Program-made: the position numbers and the translations under genes
Source: Methylococcaceae bacterium
Lineage (GTDB): Bacteria > Pseudomonadota > Gammaproteobacteria > Methylococcales > Methylomonadaceae
Direction of reading: 5' to 3'
DNA: 64,000 nt
Assembly (NCBI GenBank): GCA_016715325.1
Contig: JADKAL010000002.1
Location: forward strand, 248,001-312,000
Notes under the pieces: generated by a model
Databases searched by the model: none
What the model was told of the DNA's origin: nothing
The model's input: the letters and a program-made list of their open reading frames with translations, nothing else
In this document: piece after piece, positions 46,685 through 58,054 of the stretch
How the letters are laid out: the number at the start of each line of letters is the position of its first letter
How positions within the stretch are numbered: position 1 is the stretch's first letter

Positions 46685-47158
46685 TTACGCGGTTTTATTG
46701 TTCTTTATTCGCAACCTGTCTAGGGTATTGCTGAGTTTGAGAAAGGACTTCTTTAGGTGAGCGTCTGTGCATAACCGGCTTTGATCGCGTATCTCATTGA
46801 TTACCGACTGAGAAGGGATAGCGACACTTCGATTCGGTTTAATGCCTTCAAGGGTGGGTAAGCGAACGATCTTTATTTGTGTAGTATTCAATGAAAGGAA
46901 ATACGCTTTTTCGATGCTTTCCTTTATAACAGGGCAAAAAAAGCGTAGCTGAGAAGCCCAAAGGGCCGAATCGGTGTAAATAATCAGTTTATTGTTTTTT
47001 AACACAGCGTGTAATGCGTGGTCCGCCAGATGACTGGGAAGTGCCGTTCTGGCTCGATTTAGAATGGCTAACTGGTGATTAATATGCAAACAAAGCTGAT
47101 TAGGCATTCTATTCGAATGAGATAGAATTTGGCGGATGGTCGGGATATTGGATTTCAC
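46685..47158 (-). CDS. DciA-like DUF721 protein
   Basis: 157 residues. Residues about 8-100 hold the DUF721/DciA pattern: Leu-Ala-Ile-Leu-Asn-Arg-Ala-Arg ... Leu-Ala-Asp-His-Ala-Leu-His-Ala-Val-Leu ... Leu-Ile-Ile-Tyr-Thr-Asp-Ser-Ala-Leu-Trp-Ala-Ser-Gln-Leu-Arg. DciA loads the replicative helicase DnaB in bacteria without DnaC. The C-terminal half is basic. It faces lpxC on the opposite strand, the place where this gene is found in many gammaproteobacteria with secA behind it. Confidence 0.8.
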   Translation of the reverse strand: MKSNIPTIRQILSHSNRMPNQLCLHINHQLAILNRARTALPSHLADHALHAVLKNNKLIIYTDSALWASQLRFFCPVIKESIEKAYFLSLNTTQIKIVRLPTLEGIKPNRSVAIPSQSVINEIRDQSRLCTDAHLKKSFLKLSNTLDRLRIKNNKTA

Positions 47159-47272
47159 TTAATAAATTGTCTAAAACCGAGTAAAAAAATTCAATGGACG
47201 CGTAGTTTAATATTTTAATTTTGTCATATTTTCGCCCTCTTATGTGAATAGTGATGACGCGAAGTATTTACA

Positions 47273-47301
47273 TTGACAGTTTACACTTATCCCTATAAGA
47301 T
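47273..47301 (+). promoter_or_regulatory. Candidate cspA promoter with long leader
   Basis: TTGACA (47273-47278), a 17-base spacer and TAAGAT (47296-47301) make a good sigma-70 promoter. It would give a leader of about 140 bases before the cspA ATG, typical of cold-shock mRNAs that refold with temperature. The upstream part of the 47159-47449 gap holds nothing else clear. Confidence 0.55.
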
Positions 47302-47449
47302 TATACTTGCTTGAAATTGATTTACCGCTATGCTTATCTCTACGAAGTTTATCAGTATTACTCGTCCTGTTTATCATTAAGTAATTTTCAAATTTCCCGC
47401 GCCATCAGCCTTCATAGGCTTTATTTATTTTATTTTTAAGGATTACACA

Positions 47450-47650
47450 ATGACTACTGGTACAGTTAAATGGTTTAACGCAGAGAAAGGTTTCGGTTTT
47501 ATTCAGCAAGAAAGCGGCCCGGACGTATTCGTTCATTACCGTAACATCAACGGTAACGGATTCAAATCGTTAGACGAAGGTCAAAAAGTTAAATTTGTTA
47601 TTACTCAAGGCCAAAAAGGCCCTCAGGCTGAAGAAGTTACTCTCGCCTAA
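47450..47650 (+). CDS. Cold shock protein CspA family
   Basis: 66 residues. RNP1 (Lys-Gly-Phe-Gly-Phe-Ile, 16-21) and RNP2 (Asp-Val-Phe-Val-His-Tyr, 27-32) are in place within one cold-shock OB fold. It binds RNA and single-stranded DNA and melts RNA secondary structure. Start has a AAGGAT ribosome site. The leader and promoter upstream fit a temperature-controlled gene. Confidence 0.95.
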   Translation: MTTGTVKWFNAEKGFGFIQQESGPDVFVHYRNINGNGFKSLDEGQKVKFVITQGQKGPQAEEVTLA

Positions 47651-47666
47651 ATATAAGTTTTCAGAT

Positions 47667-47699
47667 ACGGACCGGCAACAGAAATGAAACCCGGTCTGT
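47667..47699. terminator. Weak inverted repeat after cspA
   Basis: ACGGACCGG and CCGGTCTGT pair with one mismatch around a 15-base loop, between the convergent cspA and DUF3465 genes. No T-run follows. Confidence 0.3.
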
Positions 47700-47726
47700 T
47701 ATCCCGGAAAAACAGAAAAGTCTAGT

Positions 47727-48236
47727 TTAATCGTATTTACGATTGCCGTATAACAGCCATCCGTTAGGATGAAGCCCCTTAGAGTCTCGGTGCGTCCAAT
47801 GCACGACTCCGCCTTTATTATTCCACTCATATTCTCCGTAAAATAAGATAAATTCGCCTTCCTTTAAGTTTTCTACTTTGGGTGCTAAATCAATGTTGTG
47901 GGCGATAAGCAGTTTTTGCCCCGAATCCAATTGAATTATAAACCGCTGATGACGCGGACCATGATCATCATCGCGCAATATTTTTATAATTCGTCCCGAT
48001 TGCTTGACTTGTAAATTGCTAAGTTGATTTTCATAGGCATGATGGATGCTCTCTAAAGTCGTGAAACTTTCTTTTACATCTTCAGTAGCGTTAACCGGGT
48101 TAAAATTGCCTGTATAACGGGATAGAAAAGCCGAACAAATTCCCAATAAAACAATCAGAAATATTTTAAGCACAAGGCGATTGCTTCGCTTAGTATCGTC
48201 CGAAAGCCTTGATTTATTTCGATATGTCATTTTCAA
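47727..48236 (-). CDS. DUF3465 family membrane-anchored protein
   Basis: 169 residues. A basic start leads into a membrane span at about 22-40. A periplasmic domain from about 60 to the end carries Asp-Asp-Asp-His-Gly-Pro-Arg-His-Gln-Arg-Phe-Ile (near 90-101), Leu-Leu-Ile-Ala-His-Asn-Ile-Asp-Leu-Ala (near 109-118) and Trp-Thr-His-Arg-Asp-Ser-Lys-Gly-Leu-His-Pro-Asn-Gly-Trp (near 146-159), the DUF3465 pattern. Function unknown. Divergent from secA. Confidence 0.8.
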   Translation of the reverse strand: MKMTYRNKSRLSDDTKRSNRLVLKIFLIVLLGICSAFLSRYTGNFNPVNATEDVKESFTTLESIHHAYENQLSNLQVKQSGRIIKILRDDDHGPRHQRFIIQLDSGQKLLIAHNIDLAPKVENLKEGEFILFYGEYEWNNKGGVVHWTHRDSKGLHPNGWLLYGNRKYD

Positions 48237-48413
48237 AATAGAGAAAGTTATAAAATAGGCTTGATTATCGCGCTTTAACCCCCATCAATACAGAAGCAAT
48301 TAATATCATGCTGATTTTATTCGTAACAATGTCTGTTCGGTGTACCAAAAATGCCAGACAGTATATAATCAGCGGTTTGGTCCAATTTACCCCCATTCAC
48401 GTCGGAAATAGAT

Positions 48414-51131
48414 ATGCTGAGCAAGCTGGTTAGAATAATTTTTGGAAGCCGCAACGACAGACTTGTTAAGAAAAAGAAGAAGCTGGTCAAAAGAATAAAT
48501 GCCTTAAGTGCTGAATATGAAAAACTATCAGATGAAGCATTAAGGAAAAAAACCCAAGAGTTTCGCGACCGCTTAAATAATGGCGAGAAGCTAAATAACC
48601 TGATGCCCGAAGCCTTTGCAGCGGTTAGGGAAGCTTCATTCCGGGTTTTAAAGATGCGGCATTTCGATGTCCAGTTGATCGGCGGGATGATCCTGAACGA
48701 CGGCAAAATCGCCGAAATGAAGACTGGAGAGGGCAAAACGCTGATGGCGACCTTGGCGGCTTATCTGAATGCCTTGCCGGGTAAAGGCGTCCATGTTGTA
48801 ACCGTCAATGATTATCTTGCAAGACGTGACTCCGAATGGATGGGCAGGGTATACGGCTTTTTGGGCATGACTACCGGCGTAATCGTCAGTCAATTGGAGC
48901 ATGAAGAAAGAAAAGCCTCTTATGCCGCTGATATAACCTACGGAACCAACAACGAATTCGGCTTTGATTATCTCAGAGACAATATGGCTTTCAGCTTGGA
49001 TCAGAAGGTTCAGAGAGGGTTACACTTTGCAGTTGTCGATGAAGTGGACTCAATCCTGATCGACGAAGCCAGGACACCGCTTATTATTTCCGGTGCTACC
49101 GAGGAAAGTACTGAAGTCTATGTTAAAGCCAATGCCATTATTCCCGCGCTTATAAGGCAGGAAAAAGAAGAAGGAAAAGGCGATTACTGGGTTGATGAAA
49201 AAGAACGCCAAGTCCACCTGACCGAAAAAGGCCACGAGCATGTCGAACATCTTATGGTCGAGCACGGCTTAATGTTCGAAGGCAGCAGTTTATACGACGC
49301 CACCAATATCCGTTTAATGCACTATCTGAATGCGTCCTTGCGCGCGCATACATTGTTTAGAAAAGATGTGGATTATATTGTAAAAGACGGCCAAGTTATC
49401 ATTGTCGACGAATTTACCGGACGTATCATGCCGGGCAGACGCTGGTCTGAAGGCCTTCACCAAGCTGTGGAAGCTAAAGAGCACGTCACCATACAGAATG
49501 AAAATCAAACGATGGCCTCCATCACCTTCCAAAATTATTTCCGGCTTTACGAAAAACTGTCGGGAATGACCGGAACGGCCGATACCGAGGCATTCGAGCT
49601 GAACAAAATCTACGGTCTTGAAGTGGTTGTTATACCAACCCACCGTCCGATGGTTCGTAAAGATTTAGGCGATGTCGTATTTTTAACGACAGACGAAAAA
49701 TACAATGCAGTTGCCGAAGACATCAAAAAATGTGTTGAACGTAGCCAGCCGGTTCTAGTCGGTACAACATCGATTGAAAACTCCGAGCGCTTGTCTGCAT
49801 TGCTAAAAAAATTGGGTGTCGCGCATGAAGTGTTGAACGCCAAACAACATGAAAGAGAAGCGCATATAGTCGAGCAAGCCGGTATACCGGGCGCTGTTAC
49901 GATTGCGACCAACATGGCGGGACGCGGAACGGATATCGTTCTCGGCGGCAACTTGGAAGCGGAATTACGCGAATTAGGAGAAGGGGCAAGCGATGCCGAA
50001 AAGGAACGCGTTCGCGGACAATGGCTGGATCGTCATAACCGTGTTGTTGCATCGGGCGGTTTGCATGTAATCGGCTCGGAGCGGCATGAATCACGCCGTA
50101 TCGACAATCAGCTGCGCGGACGGTCAGGGCGTCAGGGCGATCCAGGGTCGTCGCGTTTCTACCTGTCTTTAGAAGATGATTTGATGCGTATTTTTGCATC
50201 TGATCGTGTCGCCGGATTGATGCAAAAACTGGGCATGGGTAATGGTGAAGCTATTGAACATCCTTGGGTAACCCGCTCAATCGAAAACGCCCAGCGTAAA
50301 GTCGAAAACCGAAACTTCGATATTCGTAAAGAAATTCTTGCTTACGACGACGTTGCCAACGATCAACGTAAAGTGGTTTACGCTCAGCGTAATGAACTGA
50401 TGGAAGCCACCGATATATCTGAAATTATCGTGGAAATCCGTAAAGATGTGGTTAATCACATGATCACCCAATACATTCCGCCCAAAACGATGGAAGAGCA
50501 GTGGAATATTAAAGGGCTTGAAGAAAATCTTTATCAAGACTTTAACGTAGAAGTCCCGGTTCAAAAAATGCTCGATCAAGATAAGAAGTTGCAAGAATCT
50601 ACCTTGCGGTTGAAGATTCTCGATGTGCTGGGGCAGTTGTACGATCAAAAGGAAGCGCAAATCACCTCGGATGTTATGCGACATTTTGAAAAATCGGTCA
50701 TGTTGCAAGTTCTCGACAACAGTTGGAAAGAACACCTTCTGGCGATGGATTATTTGCGTAAAGGCATACACCTTAGAGGTTATGCGCAAAAAGATCCAAA
50801 ACAAGAATACAAACGCGAAGCGTTCGAAATGTTTACCAGTTTGCTGGACCATGTGAAATACGAAGTGACGCGCATACTCTTTAGAGTACAAGTCCATCAG
50901 GAAGAAGATGTCCAGGCGATGGACCAGCAAATGCAAGCCCCCAAGGAATTGCATTATGAGCACGCTGAAGTTTCCGCATTGGAAGAATACGATCCTGAAG
51001 CGCAATTGGAAGAAATGCCCGCAACAACGTCACAACCGTTTGTCAGAGACGCCAATAAGGTGGGTCGAAATGATCCATGCCCTTGCGGGTCAGGCAAGAA
51101 ATATAAGCAATGTCATGGGAAATTGAGTTGA
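48414..51131 (+). CDS. secA: Protein translocase ATPase SecA
   Basis: 905 residues, full length. Walker A is Met-Lys-Thr-Gly-Glu-Gly-Lys-Thr (about 102-109), Walker B Val-Asp-Glu-Val-Asp (about 207-211), and helicase-like motifs with Gly-Thr-Asp-Ile-Val-Leu-Gly-Gly follow (near 505). The last residues carry the zinc motif Cys-Pro-Cys-Gly-Ser-Gly...Cys-His near 888-899, which binds SecB and ribosomes. It pushes unfolded preproteins through SecYEG. It follows dciA/cspA as in related genomes, though here the next gene is a pseudogene. Confidence 0.98.
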   Translation: MLSKLVRIIFGSRNDRLVKKKKKLVKRINALSAEYEKLSDEALRKKTQEFRDRLNNGEKLNNLMPEAFAAVREASFRVLKMRHFDVQLIGGMILNDGKIAEMKTGEGKTLMATLAAYLNALPGKGVHVVTVNDYLARRDSEWMGRVYGFLGMTTGVIVSQLEHEERKASYAADITYGTNNEFGFDYLRDNMAFSLDQKVQRGLHFAVVDEVDSILIDEARTPLIISGATEESTEVYVKANAIIPALIRQEKEEGKGDYWVDEKERQVHLTEKGHEHVEHLMVEHGLMFEGSSLYDATNIRLMHYLNASLRAHTLFRKDVDYIVKDGQVIIVDEFTGRIMPGRRWSEGLHQAVEAKEHVTIQNENQTMASITFQNYFRLYEKLSGMTGTADTEAFELNKIYGLEVVVIPTHRPMVRKDLGDVVFLTTDEKYNAVAEDIKKCVERSQPVLVGTTSIENSERLSALLKKLGVAHEVLNAKQHEREAHIVEQAGIPGAVTIATNMAGRGTDIVLGGNLEAELRELGEGASDAEKERVRGQWLDRHNRVVASGGLHVIGSERHESRRIDNQLRGRSGRQGDPGSSRFYLSLEDDLMRIFASDRVAGLMQKLGMGNGEAIEHPWVTRSIENAQRKVENRNFDIRKEILAYDDVANDQRKVVYAQRNELMEATDISEIIVEIRKDVVNHMITQYIPPKTMEEQWNIKGLEENLYQDFNVEVPVQKMLDQDKKLQESTLRLKILDVLGQLYDQKEAQITSDVMRHFEKSVMLQVLDNSWKEHLLAMDYLRKGIHLRGYAQKDPKQEYKREAFEMFTSLLDHVKYEVTRILFRVQVHQEEDVQAMDQQMQAPKELHYEHAEVSALEEYDPEAQLEEMPATTSQPFVRDANKVGRNDPCPCGSGKKYKQCHGKLS

Positions 51132-51140
51132 GTTGAAGGA

Positions 51141-51466
51141 ATGCCAAACTATGAAATAACAAAAGAATAATTTGAAACTTTGATATTTGAAAGAAACTCT
51201 TTTGTTCTTCATTTCTGGGCAGAATGGAATGGATACGACGCAGAGCAAAAGAAAATAATCGACTCGGTAAAGATCAAATATCCAACTATTGAGTTTTTTT
51301 TATGAATGTCGATAGAGAAGAAAATTTTGATATCGGTAGAAATCATAAAATACGAGAGTTACCAACCATTGTATTTTATTCAAAAGGTTTCATGATTATT
51401 CGGTTGGATGGTTTCGTTGATGAAAAAAAGCTAATTAATGAGATTCAGTTTTATTTCAAGAGTTAA
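51141..51466 (+). pseudogene. Decayed thioredoxin-like gene
   Basis: Starting at ATG 51141, ten codons after the secA stop, a thioredoxin-like reading is visible: Phe-Val-Leu-His-Phe-Trp-Ala-Glu-Trp near residues 22-30, then Met-Asn-Val-Asp-Arg-Glu-Glu-Asn and Arg-Glu-Leu-Pro-Thr-Ile-Val-Phe-Tyr-Ser-Lys-Gly, ending at TAA 51464-51466. An in-frame TAA stops it at codon 10 and a one-base shift near 51294-51300 (a run of T) separates the halves. The place of the CxxC reads Trp-Asn-Gly-Tyr-Asp, with both cysteines absent. Three defects make this a pseudogene. Confidence 0.7.
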
Positions 51467-51615
51467 AGTTAAATTGAGGAAATTTATAATTTTATTGATA
51501 ATGATTTTAGCGGTAGGTCGAGCAAAGGTCTTATGGTTGCTCGATATTGCAGTCGCCGATTAAAAAGTTGTTGCGAAAAAATTCAAAGATCGTTACCAGC
51601 TGGGAGCATCGAAAT

Positions 51616-51640
51616 GTCGGGTTTAAAAAGTATACCCGAC
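51616..51640 (+). terminator. Hairpin with nearby T-run in degenerate gap
   Basis: GTCGGGT (51616-51622) and ACCCGAC (51634-51640) are inverted arms; a run of T follows after about 14 bases. It could end transcripts from secA. Confidence 0.3.
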
Positions 51641-51758
51641 CTACTTTGCTACATTTTTTTGGGTATTCCTGCAGAAAACCGGCATACAAGACAATGTAAT
51701 GTCCAGATATTCAATCCGTAATAAAACATCATATTTGGAAATGTCCGTCTGGAATTCA

Positions 51759-52076
51759 TCATGACAAACTTTGTTCATAGTGAATTGCCGCGCCATCGGC
51801 AAATCCACCATACAATTGATCCGTAGTACAGTCTTTAATTTTGCAAATTAATCGACCCCATAAACGTTCTGGGCGTCCCATAATGAGATGTAACAACACC
51901 CTATCAGTTCCTACGTATAAATTGTCTATATTGAATTGGAGGTTGACACCTCATTCCAGTATAGGGGGATTTCGGGGGACAAGGATGCGGTCATTGTTAG
52001 TACGAATTAATGATAATGACCAAATTGTAACATTATCGTATGAACCGTTTCCAAATGCTAATATATTGATATTTAA
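51759..52076 (-). pseudogene. Possible remnant of an unknown gene
   Basis: On the minus strand one reading frame is open from 52076 to 51759 except for a single TGA at 51951-51953. Its second half (51950-51762, 63 codons) has protein-like composition: Asn-Leu-Tyr-Val-Gly-Thr-Asp, Gly-Arg-Pro-Glu-Arg-Leu-Trp-Gly-Arg, Gly-Gly-Phe-Ala-Asp-Gly-Ala-Ala-Ile. The stop could be a mutated Trp codon. No family recognised and no start codon in place. The ORFs on the plus strand at 51533 and 51841 look spurious. Low confidence; the 51467-52261 gap otherwise shows only repeats. Confidence 0.25.
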
Positions 52077-52127
52077 TCAATGGGTTAAGCCGTTTCTTTT
52101 TTTAAAAACACTTAGCTGTTGATTATG

Positions 52128-52182
52128 ACGAGGAGCGTTTTCTTGCTAAGAAAGTAGCGTCCCAATAAGAAAACTTCCTCGT
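52128..52182. repeat. Long inverted repeat beside dapB
   Basis: ACGAGGAGCGTTTTCTT and AAGAAAACTTCCTCGT pair over about 16 bases with one bulge, around a 22-base centre. About 80 bases after the dapB stop, it might be its terminator or a decayed element end. Confidence 0.4.
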
Positions 52183-52261
52183 AACGAATATTGAAAAGTG
52201 ATTTGTTCTATAAAAATTCAGAATTTGCTTGTCTCCCGCACAGTATCGCGAAGAGCCGGAA

Positions 52262-53065
<804 letters not shown>

Positions 53066-54202
53066 TTATCCTGTTAATTTATCGAAAAAGCTTTTTACAC
53101 CGTCCGTCCAAGAATGTTCCTGCGGACTATGTTGTTTACCGCCGCCCGTCAGTGAAACATTGAGTTGCTCGATGATGGCTTTTTGCTCTCTAGTCAAATG
53201 AACAGGGGTTTCGATATTCACTTTACAGATCAAATCGCCGACTGCACCGCCGCGAACCGGTTTAACGCCTTTGCCGCGTAAACGGAACAACTTGCCGGTT
53301 TGGGTTTCGGCAGGTACTTTTAACATGACCTTGCCTTGCAACGTCGGTACGGATATTTCGTCGCCTAAACAGGCGGTTGCAAAACTGACGGGTACTTCAC
53401 AATAAAGGTTTGCCCCATCGCGGGTAAAGATAGGGTGATCTTTAACGTGAATTTGTACATACAAATCGCCCGCCGGTGCACCGCGTTCGCCCGCTTCGCC
53501 TTCGCCTGCCAATCGTATGCGATCGCCGGTATCGACCCCGGCAGGAATTTTAGCCGATAGGGTTTTGATTTCTTCGACACGGCCTTGACCGCGACATACG
53601 CCGCAGGGGTCTTTAATTTGTTTACCGCTACCGTGGCAAGTCGGACAGGTTTGTTGAATGGAAAAAAAGCCTTGCTGCATCCTGACTTGTCCATGACCGT
53701 GACAGGTTGAACAGATTATAGGACTTGAGCCTTTTTTTGCGCCCGTGGCATCGCATTCTTTACAAGCGACGAGGACGGGAACGCGCAATTTCGCTTCCGT
53801 ACCGGCAACCGCTTCTTCAAGAGAAAGTTCCAAGTTATAGCGAATGTCGGAGCCGCGTTGAGGTCCGCCGCGTTGCCGTCCGCCGCCTCCGCCGAAAATA
53901 TCGCCGAAGACATCGCCGAAAACGTCGCTAAAGCTTTCTGCTGTAAAGCCGCCGCCTCGTCCTCCCATTGAGCCGTCAACACCGGCATGACCGAACTGAT
54001 CGTATGCCGACCGCTTTTTGGGATCGGAGAGCACTTCATAGGCTTCTTTAATTTGCTTAAATTTAACCTCGGCTTCTTCAGGATTGTCCTTATTTCTATC
54101 AGGATGGTATTTCATCGCCAAGCTGCGGTAGCTTTTCTTTAGCTCTGCATCGCTGGCATTGCGTTCAACGCCTAATAGTTTGTAATAATCTTCTTTTGCC
54201 AT
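53066..54202 (-). CDS. dnaJ: Chaperone protein DnaJ
   Basis: 378 residues from the ATG at 54202, which gives the standard start [11 protein letters not shown] (an upstream non-ATG start is not needed). The J domain has His-Pro-Asp (33-35). A Gly/Phe region lies at about 75-110. Four Cys-x-x-Cys-x-Gly zinc repeats follow near 145-215, and the substrate-binding C-terminal domains end the protein. It feeds clients to DnaK and stimulates its ATPase. Between dnaK and dapB in the operon. Confidence 0.98.
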   Translation of the reverse strand: MAKEDYYKLLGVERNASDAELKKSYRSLAMKYHPDRNKDNPEEAEVKFKQIKEAYEVLSDPKKRSAYDQFGHAGVDGSMGGRGGGFTAESFSDVFGDVFGDIFGGGGGRQRGGPQRGSDIRYNLELSLEEAVAGTEAKLRVPVLVACKECDATGAKKGSSPIICSTCHGHGQVRMQQGFFSIQQTCPTCHGSGKQIKDPCGVCRGQGRVEEIKTLSAKIPAGVDTGDRIRLAGEGEAGERGAPAGDLYVQIHVKDHPIFTRDGANLYCEVPVSFATACLGDEISVPTLQGKVMLKVPAETQTGKLFRLRGKGVKPVRGGAVGDLICKVNIETPVHLTREQKAIIEQLNVSLTGGGKQHSPQEHSWTDGVKSFFDKLTG

Positions 54203-54255
54203 AACGTAAATAACCGACAACGATGGCCGGTTTCCTGGTGTCCTGAAAATCGAAA

Positions 54256-54281
54256 GTGGCGCTTACTTTCATAAGCACCAC
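54256..54281 (-). promoter_or_regulatory. Hairpin between dnaK and dnaJ
   Basis: GTGGCGCTTA and TAAGCACCAC pair at 9 of 10 positions with a 6-base loop in the 118-base gap between dnaK and dnaJ. It may be a processing or attenuation site that sets the DnaK to DnaJ ratio. This role is inference. Confidence 0.4.
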
Positions 54282-54320
54282 CTCACTTAGCTCTACGCGT
54301 TCTAGGGTAAGAACGGCGTC

Positions 54321-56243
54321 TTATTTCTTGTCATCGTCTTTGATTTCTTCGAATTCGGCATCGACAACACCGTCGTCTGCTTTCGAGGAAGCGCTTTCAT
54401 TACTTGCACTGCCTTCATCCGATGATTTTTGAGCGTAGACTCGTTCGGCAAGTTTACCGGAAAGTTCGGTCAAAGCGCTAGTTTTAGACTCGATATCGTC
54501 TTTATTATCGCCCTTTACCGCTTCTTTCAGTGCATCGATAGCTGATTCGATACCGGATTTTTCATCCGCACCGACTTGGTCGCCGAGTTCTTTCAACGAT
54601 TTTTCGGTTGCATGTATCATCGTGTCGGCATGATTTCGCGCGCTGATCAAGTCTTTCAGCTTGCGGTCTTCCTCGGCATGAAGTTCCGCATCCTTAACCA
54701 TGCGTTGAACTTCGTCATCGGACAATCCGCTCGATGCTTTAATGACGATCGACTGCTTTTTGCCGGTTGCTTTATCTTTCGCCGATACGTTCAAAATCCC
54801 GTTTGCGTCGATGTCGAAAGAGACTTCAACTTGCGGCACACCCCGCGGTGCAGGCGGTATTTCCGCCAAATCGAAACGGCCCAGCGATTTATTCGCCGAT
54901 GCGATTTCGCGTTCGCCTTGAAGAACGTGGATAGTAACAGCCGTTTGGTTGTCATCGGCTGTTGAAAACACTTGCGACGCATTGGTCGGGATTGTGGTGT
55001 TTTTCTCGATCAATTTCGTCATGACGCCGCCCATTGTCTCGATACCTAAAGATAATGGGATAACGTCCAATAACAATACGTCTTTTACATCGCCGGCCAA
55101 GACGCCTGCTTGAATAGCGGCTCCCATTGCAACCGCTTCATCCGGGTTCACGTCTTTGCGCGGTTCTTTGCCAAAAATGTTCTTAACCATTTCCTGTACT
55201 TTCGGCATACGGGTTTGACCACCGACAAGAATCACGTCATGAATGTCTTTTGCCGTTAAACCGGAGTCTTTCAAAGCCGTTTCGCAAGGGCCTTTAGTAC
55301 GGTTAATTAACTCTTCAACTAGCGATTCCAGTTTAGCGCGGGTCAATTTGACGTTAAGATGCTTCGGACCGGTGGCATCGGCAGTGATATACGGCAGATT
55401 CACATCGGTTTGCTGGCTGGACGATAATTCTATCTTGGCTTTTTCCGCGGATTCTTTCAAACGTTGCAAAGCCAGCGGGTCGTTATGCAAATCGACGCCG
55501 GTGTCTTTTTTGAACTCGCTTACGAGATATTCGATAATGCGCGCATCGAAGTCTTCACCGCCTAAAAAGGTATCGCCGTTGGTCGACAATACTTCGAATT
55601 GGTGCTCGCCGTCGATTTCCGCAATTTCGATGATGGAAATATCGAACGTACCGCCGCCCAAATCGTAAACGGCGATTTTGGTGTCGCCTTTAGGTTTGTC
55701 CATGCCGAACGCTAGTGCCGATGCAGTTGGTTCGTTAATAATCCGTTTGACTTCCAAACCGGCAATCCGTCCGGCGTCTTTGGTTGCTTGCCGTTGCGAA
55801 TCGTTGAAATAAGCGGGCACTGTTATGACGGCTTCGTTGACTTCTTCGCCTAAATAAGCTTCCGCATCTTTTTTAAGTTTCATCAAAATACGGGCGGAAA
55901 TTTCCGGCGCAGCCATTTTTTTGCCGTTAACTTCGACCCAAGCATCGCCGTTTTCAGCTTCTGCTATTTTATAAGGCACCATTTTGATGTCTTTTTGTAC
56001 GACATCGTCTTTAAAGCGCCGACCGATCAATCGTTTGATAGCGAATAAGGTGTTTTTGGGGTTAGTGACTGCTTGGCGTTTTGCCGATTGTCCCACTAGT
56101 ACTTCATTATCGCTGTTGAAAGCGATGATCGAAGGTGTGGTGCGTGCGCCTTCGCTATTCTCGATAACCTTTGCTACGCCGTTTTCTAAGACGGCAACAC
56201 ACGAGTTGGTGGTGCCTAAATCTATACCGATAATTTTTGCCAT
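54321..56243 (-). CDS. dnaK: Chaperone protein DnaK (Hsp70)
   Basis: 640 residues. ATPase domain: Gly-Ile-Asp-Leu-Gly-Thr-Thr-Asn-Ser (6-14), [10 protein letters not shown] (near 192-201), [11 protein letters not shown] (about 337-347). Linker Asp-Val-Leu-Leu-Leu-Asp (near 389), then the substrate-binding domain and a helical lid with an acidic tail Glu-Glu-Ile-Lys-Asp-Asp-Asp-Lys-Lys. Folds and disaggregates proteins with DnaJ and GrpE. In a CIRCE operon with hrcA and grpE. Confidence 0.99.
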   Translation of the reverse strand: MAKIIGIDLGTTNSCVAVLENGVAKVIENSEGARTTPSIIAFNSDNEVLVGQSAKRQAVTNPKNTLFAIKRLIGRRFKDDVVQKDIKMVPYKIAEAENGDAWVEVNGKKMAAPEISARILMKLKKDAEAYLGEEVNEAVITVPAYFNDSQRQATKDAGRIAGLEVKRIINEPTASALAFGMDKPKGDTKIAVYDLGGGTFDISIIEIAEIDGEHQFEVLSTNGDTFLGGEDFDARIIEYLVSEFKKDTGVDLHNDPLALQRLKESAEKAKIELSSSQQTDVNLPYITADATGPKHLNVKLTRAKLESLVEELINRTKGPCETALKDSGLTAKDIHDVILVGGQTRMPKVQEMVKNIFGKEPRKDVNPDEAVAMGAAIQAGVLAGDVKDVLLLDVIPLSLGIETMGGVMTKLIEKNTTIPTNASQVFSTADDNQTAVTIHVLQGEREIASANKSLGRFDLAEIPPAPRGVPQVEVSFDIDANGILNVSAKDKATGKKQSIVIKASSGLSDDEVQRMVKDAELHAEEDRKLKDLISARNHADTMIHATEKSLKELGDQVGADEKSGIESAIDALKEAVKGDNKDDIESKTSALTELSGKLAERVYAQKSSDEGSASNESASSKADDGVVDAEFEEIKDDDKK

Positions 56244-56314
56244 TGAATGCTCCAGACTTGAAATTATAAATAAAAGTAAATGTTATGACCGATATGGAGG
56301 CTGATTTAAGTTAT

Positions 56315-56941
56315 TCAAGCCTGTTCGTTATCTTTCGGCTGTTGTTCCTGGGCTTTTGCGACTACCACCAAGGCAGGTCGTAACAAACGTCCGTTCAACA
56401 TGTAGCCTTTTTGAAAAACGTTGACAACAGTATTTGGCGGGACATCCGCTGATTCTTGCATCACCATTGCTTGATGTTGTTCGGCATTAAACGGTTGACC
56501 GACCGGGTCGATTTTGATCACGTTAAATTTGGCGAAGACGGTTTCAAACTGCTTAATCGTTAATTCGCTGCCTTCGCGAAATTTTTTTACATCCTCGCTT
56601 TCACCGGTTGCGGCTTGTAAACCTAATTCCAAGCTGTCTAAGACCTGCAGCATTTCTTTCGCAAAGTTGTTTAAAGCATATTTATGAGCATCTTCTAATT
56701 CTTTTTGCGTCCGCTTTTTAAGATTTTCCATTTCAGCCATCGTTCTGACCGCTTTATCCCAGTTTTCTTGCGCTTTTTGTTCGGCTTCAGCAAGTTCTTT
56801 TCTTAATTCTTCGACGACTGTTTCGGTTGCAGGGGGCGCGTCTAGAGCCTGCTCCGTTTCAATAATTTCTTCAGTTTCGTTCGGTTCAATTTGCGATTCG
56901 GTTTGTTCCTGATCGTTGCTCATCTGTTCTTGCCCTGTCAT
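56315..56941 (-). CDS. grpE: Nucleotide exchange factor GrpE
   Basis: 208 residues. A long acidic N-terminal stretch (Glu-rich, 1-45) leads into the coiled coil and the GrpE core with Arg-Thr-Met-Ala-Glu-Met-Glu-Asn-Leu-Lys-Lys-Arg (about 65-76) and the C-terminal beta part Val-Phe-Gln-Lys-Gly-Tyr-Met-Leu-Asn-Gly-Arg-Leu-Leu-Arg-Pro-Ala near 178-193. It removes ADP from DnaK. A second ATG at 56923 is an alternative start; the difference is six residues. Confidence 0.96.
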   Translation of the reverse strand: MTGQEQMSNDQEQTESQIEPNETEEIIETEQALDAPPATETVVEELRKELAEAEQKAQENWDKAVRTMAEMENLKKRTQKELEDAHKYALNNFAKEMLQVLDSLELGLQAATGESEDVKKFREGSELTIKQFETVFAKFNVIKIDPVGQPFNAEQHQAMVMQESADVPPNTVVNVFQKGYMLNGRLLRPALVVVAKAQEQQPKDNEQA

Positions 56942-56976
56942 AAATAAATGTTCTGCAAATTCAAAAAAAGTTGTTT

Positions 56977-58036
56977 TTAAGATGATGGGGACGCTGTTCT
57001 AGGATTCAAGGCCGCGCCTAGCAATTTTGCAGTAATATCGACAAAGGGGATGATTTTTTCATAGGCCATGCGTGTTGGTCCGATAACGCCCAACACACCG
57101 ACTACTTCGTTACCGACAGAATACGATGAAGTAACTAAACTGCATTGTTCGAATGCCTTATAGCCGGATTCTTCGCCGATAAAAATTTGTACGCCTTCAG
57201 CCTTCATGCATTGATCGAGTAAGTGAATGACGGCTTGTTTTTGGCTGAATGCTTCGAACAGTTTTTTTAAATAATCCCGATTAGACAGTTCGTTAAAGCC
57301 CATCAGGTTGGTTTCCCCGGCAAGTACATAGTCTTCTTTTTTGTTGTTGGAATCCAATGCCAATTGAGCAATTTGAATGGCGTCGATCATGCCTTGATTC
57401 ATACGTTGCTGGTCTTCTTGAAGCTCTTTTAAGACGTCTTCACGCACTGATTGTAAGCCTCGGCCCGAATAGGTGGAATTGATAAAGTTAGCGGCTTGTT
57501 GCAGTTCGGCGGCGGAAAATATTTTATCGGTTTGAATGATTTTGTTATGAACTTCTTTCTCGTCGGTGACAAAAATGACTAGTATTCGGGTATTGGATAA
57601 AGGGAGGAATTCGATATGGCGCAAATAAACCAGTTCTCGTTTAGGTAGGGTGACAATCCCGGCCATTTGCGTTAGCTCAGCTAATAGCCGAGAAGCTGTG
57701 CTGATGACATGATCCGTATCTTCGTCCGCATTTAAACCTTCTTGAATTTTACTGAGTTCTTTCGATTCAAGCGGTTTATAGGTTAATAAGGAGTCGACAA
57801 ACATACGGTAGCCGCTGACCGTCGGTATCCGCCCGGCTGACGTATGCGGTGAGTGCACCAATCCGAGGTCTTCGAGATCGGCCATCACATTAGCGGATCG
57901 TAGCCGGACTCAAGTTTAGCTCTGACCCTTTCGACAAAACTCGAGATCCTACCGGTTGTCCGTCGCAGATATATCTTTCAACCAGTGTTTTGAGTAACTG
58001 TAATGAACGTTCGTTTAAAAGTTGATTGCCTGCCAT
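56977..58036 (-). pseudogene. hrcA: Heat-inducible repressor HrcA, frameshifted
   Basis: The gene should start at ATG 58036 (Met-Ala-Gly-Asn-Gln-Leu-Leu). The first 48 codons encode the winged-helix beginning up to Ser-Pro-Ala-Thr-Ile-Arg, then an extra base (A at 57892 on the plus strand) shifts the frame and brings a stop. In the +1 frame the family sequence continues without loss: Asn-Val-Met-Ala-Asp-Leu-Glu-Asp-Leu-Gly (57888 onward), to the end at 56977, giving about 352 residues if corrected. HrcA represses CIRCE operons. The break is inside the DNA-binding domain; a restart at GTG 57888 would lack most of it. A sequencing error is possible. Confidence 0.85.
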
Positions 58037-58054
58037 GCTGTCCATCCTCTGTAT

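Noticed and set aside
51533..51721. Open frame of 62 codons on the plus strand
   Set aside because: It spans a hairpin and has no start signal or family resemblance.
51841..52122. Open frame of 93 codons on the plus strand after secA
   Set aside because: No ribosome site, unlike composition, and it lies opposite the more protein-like minus-strand frame; treated as chance.
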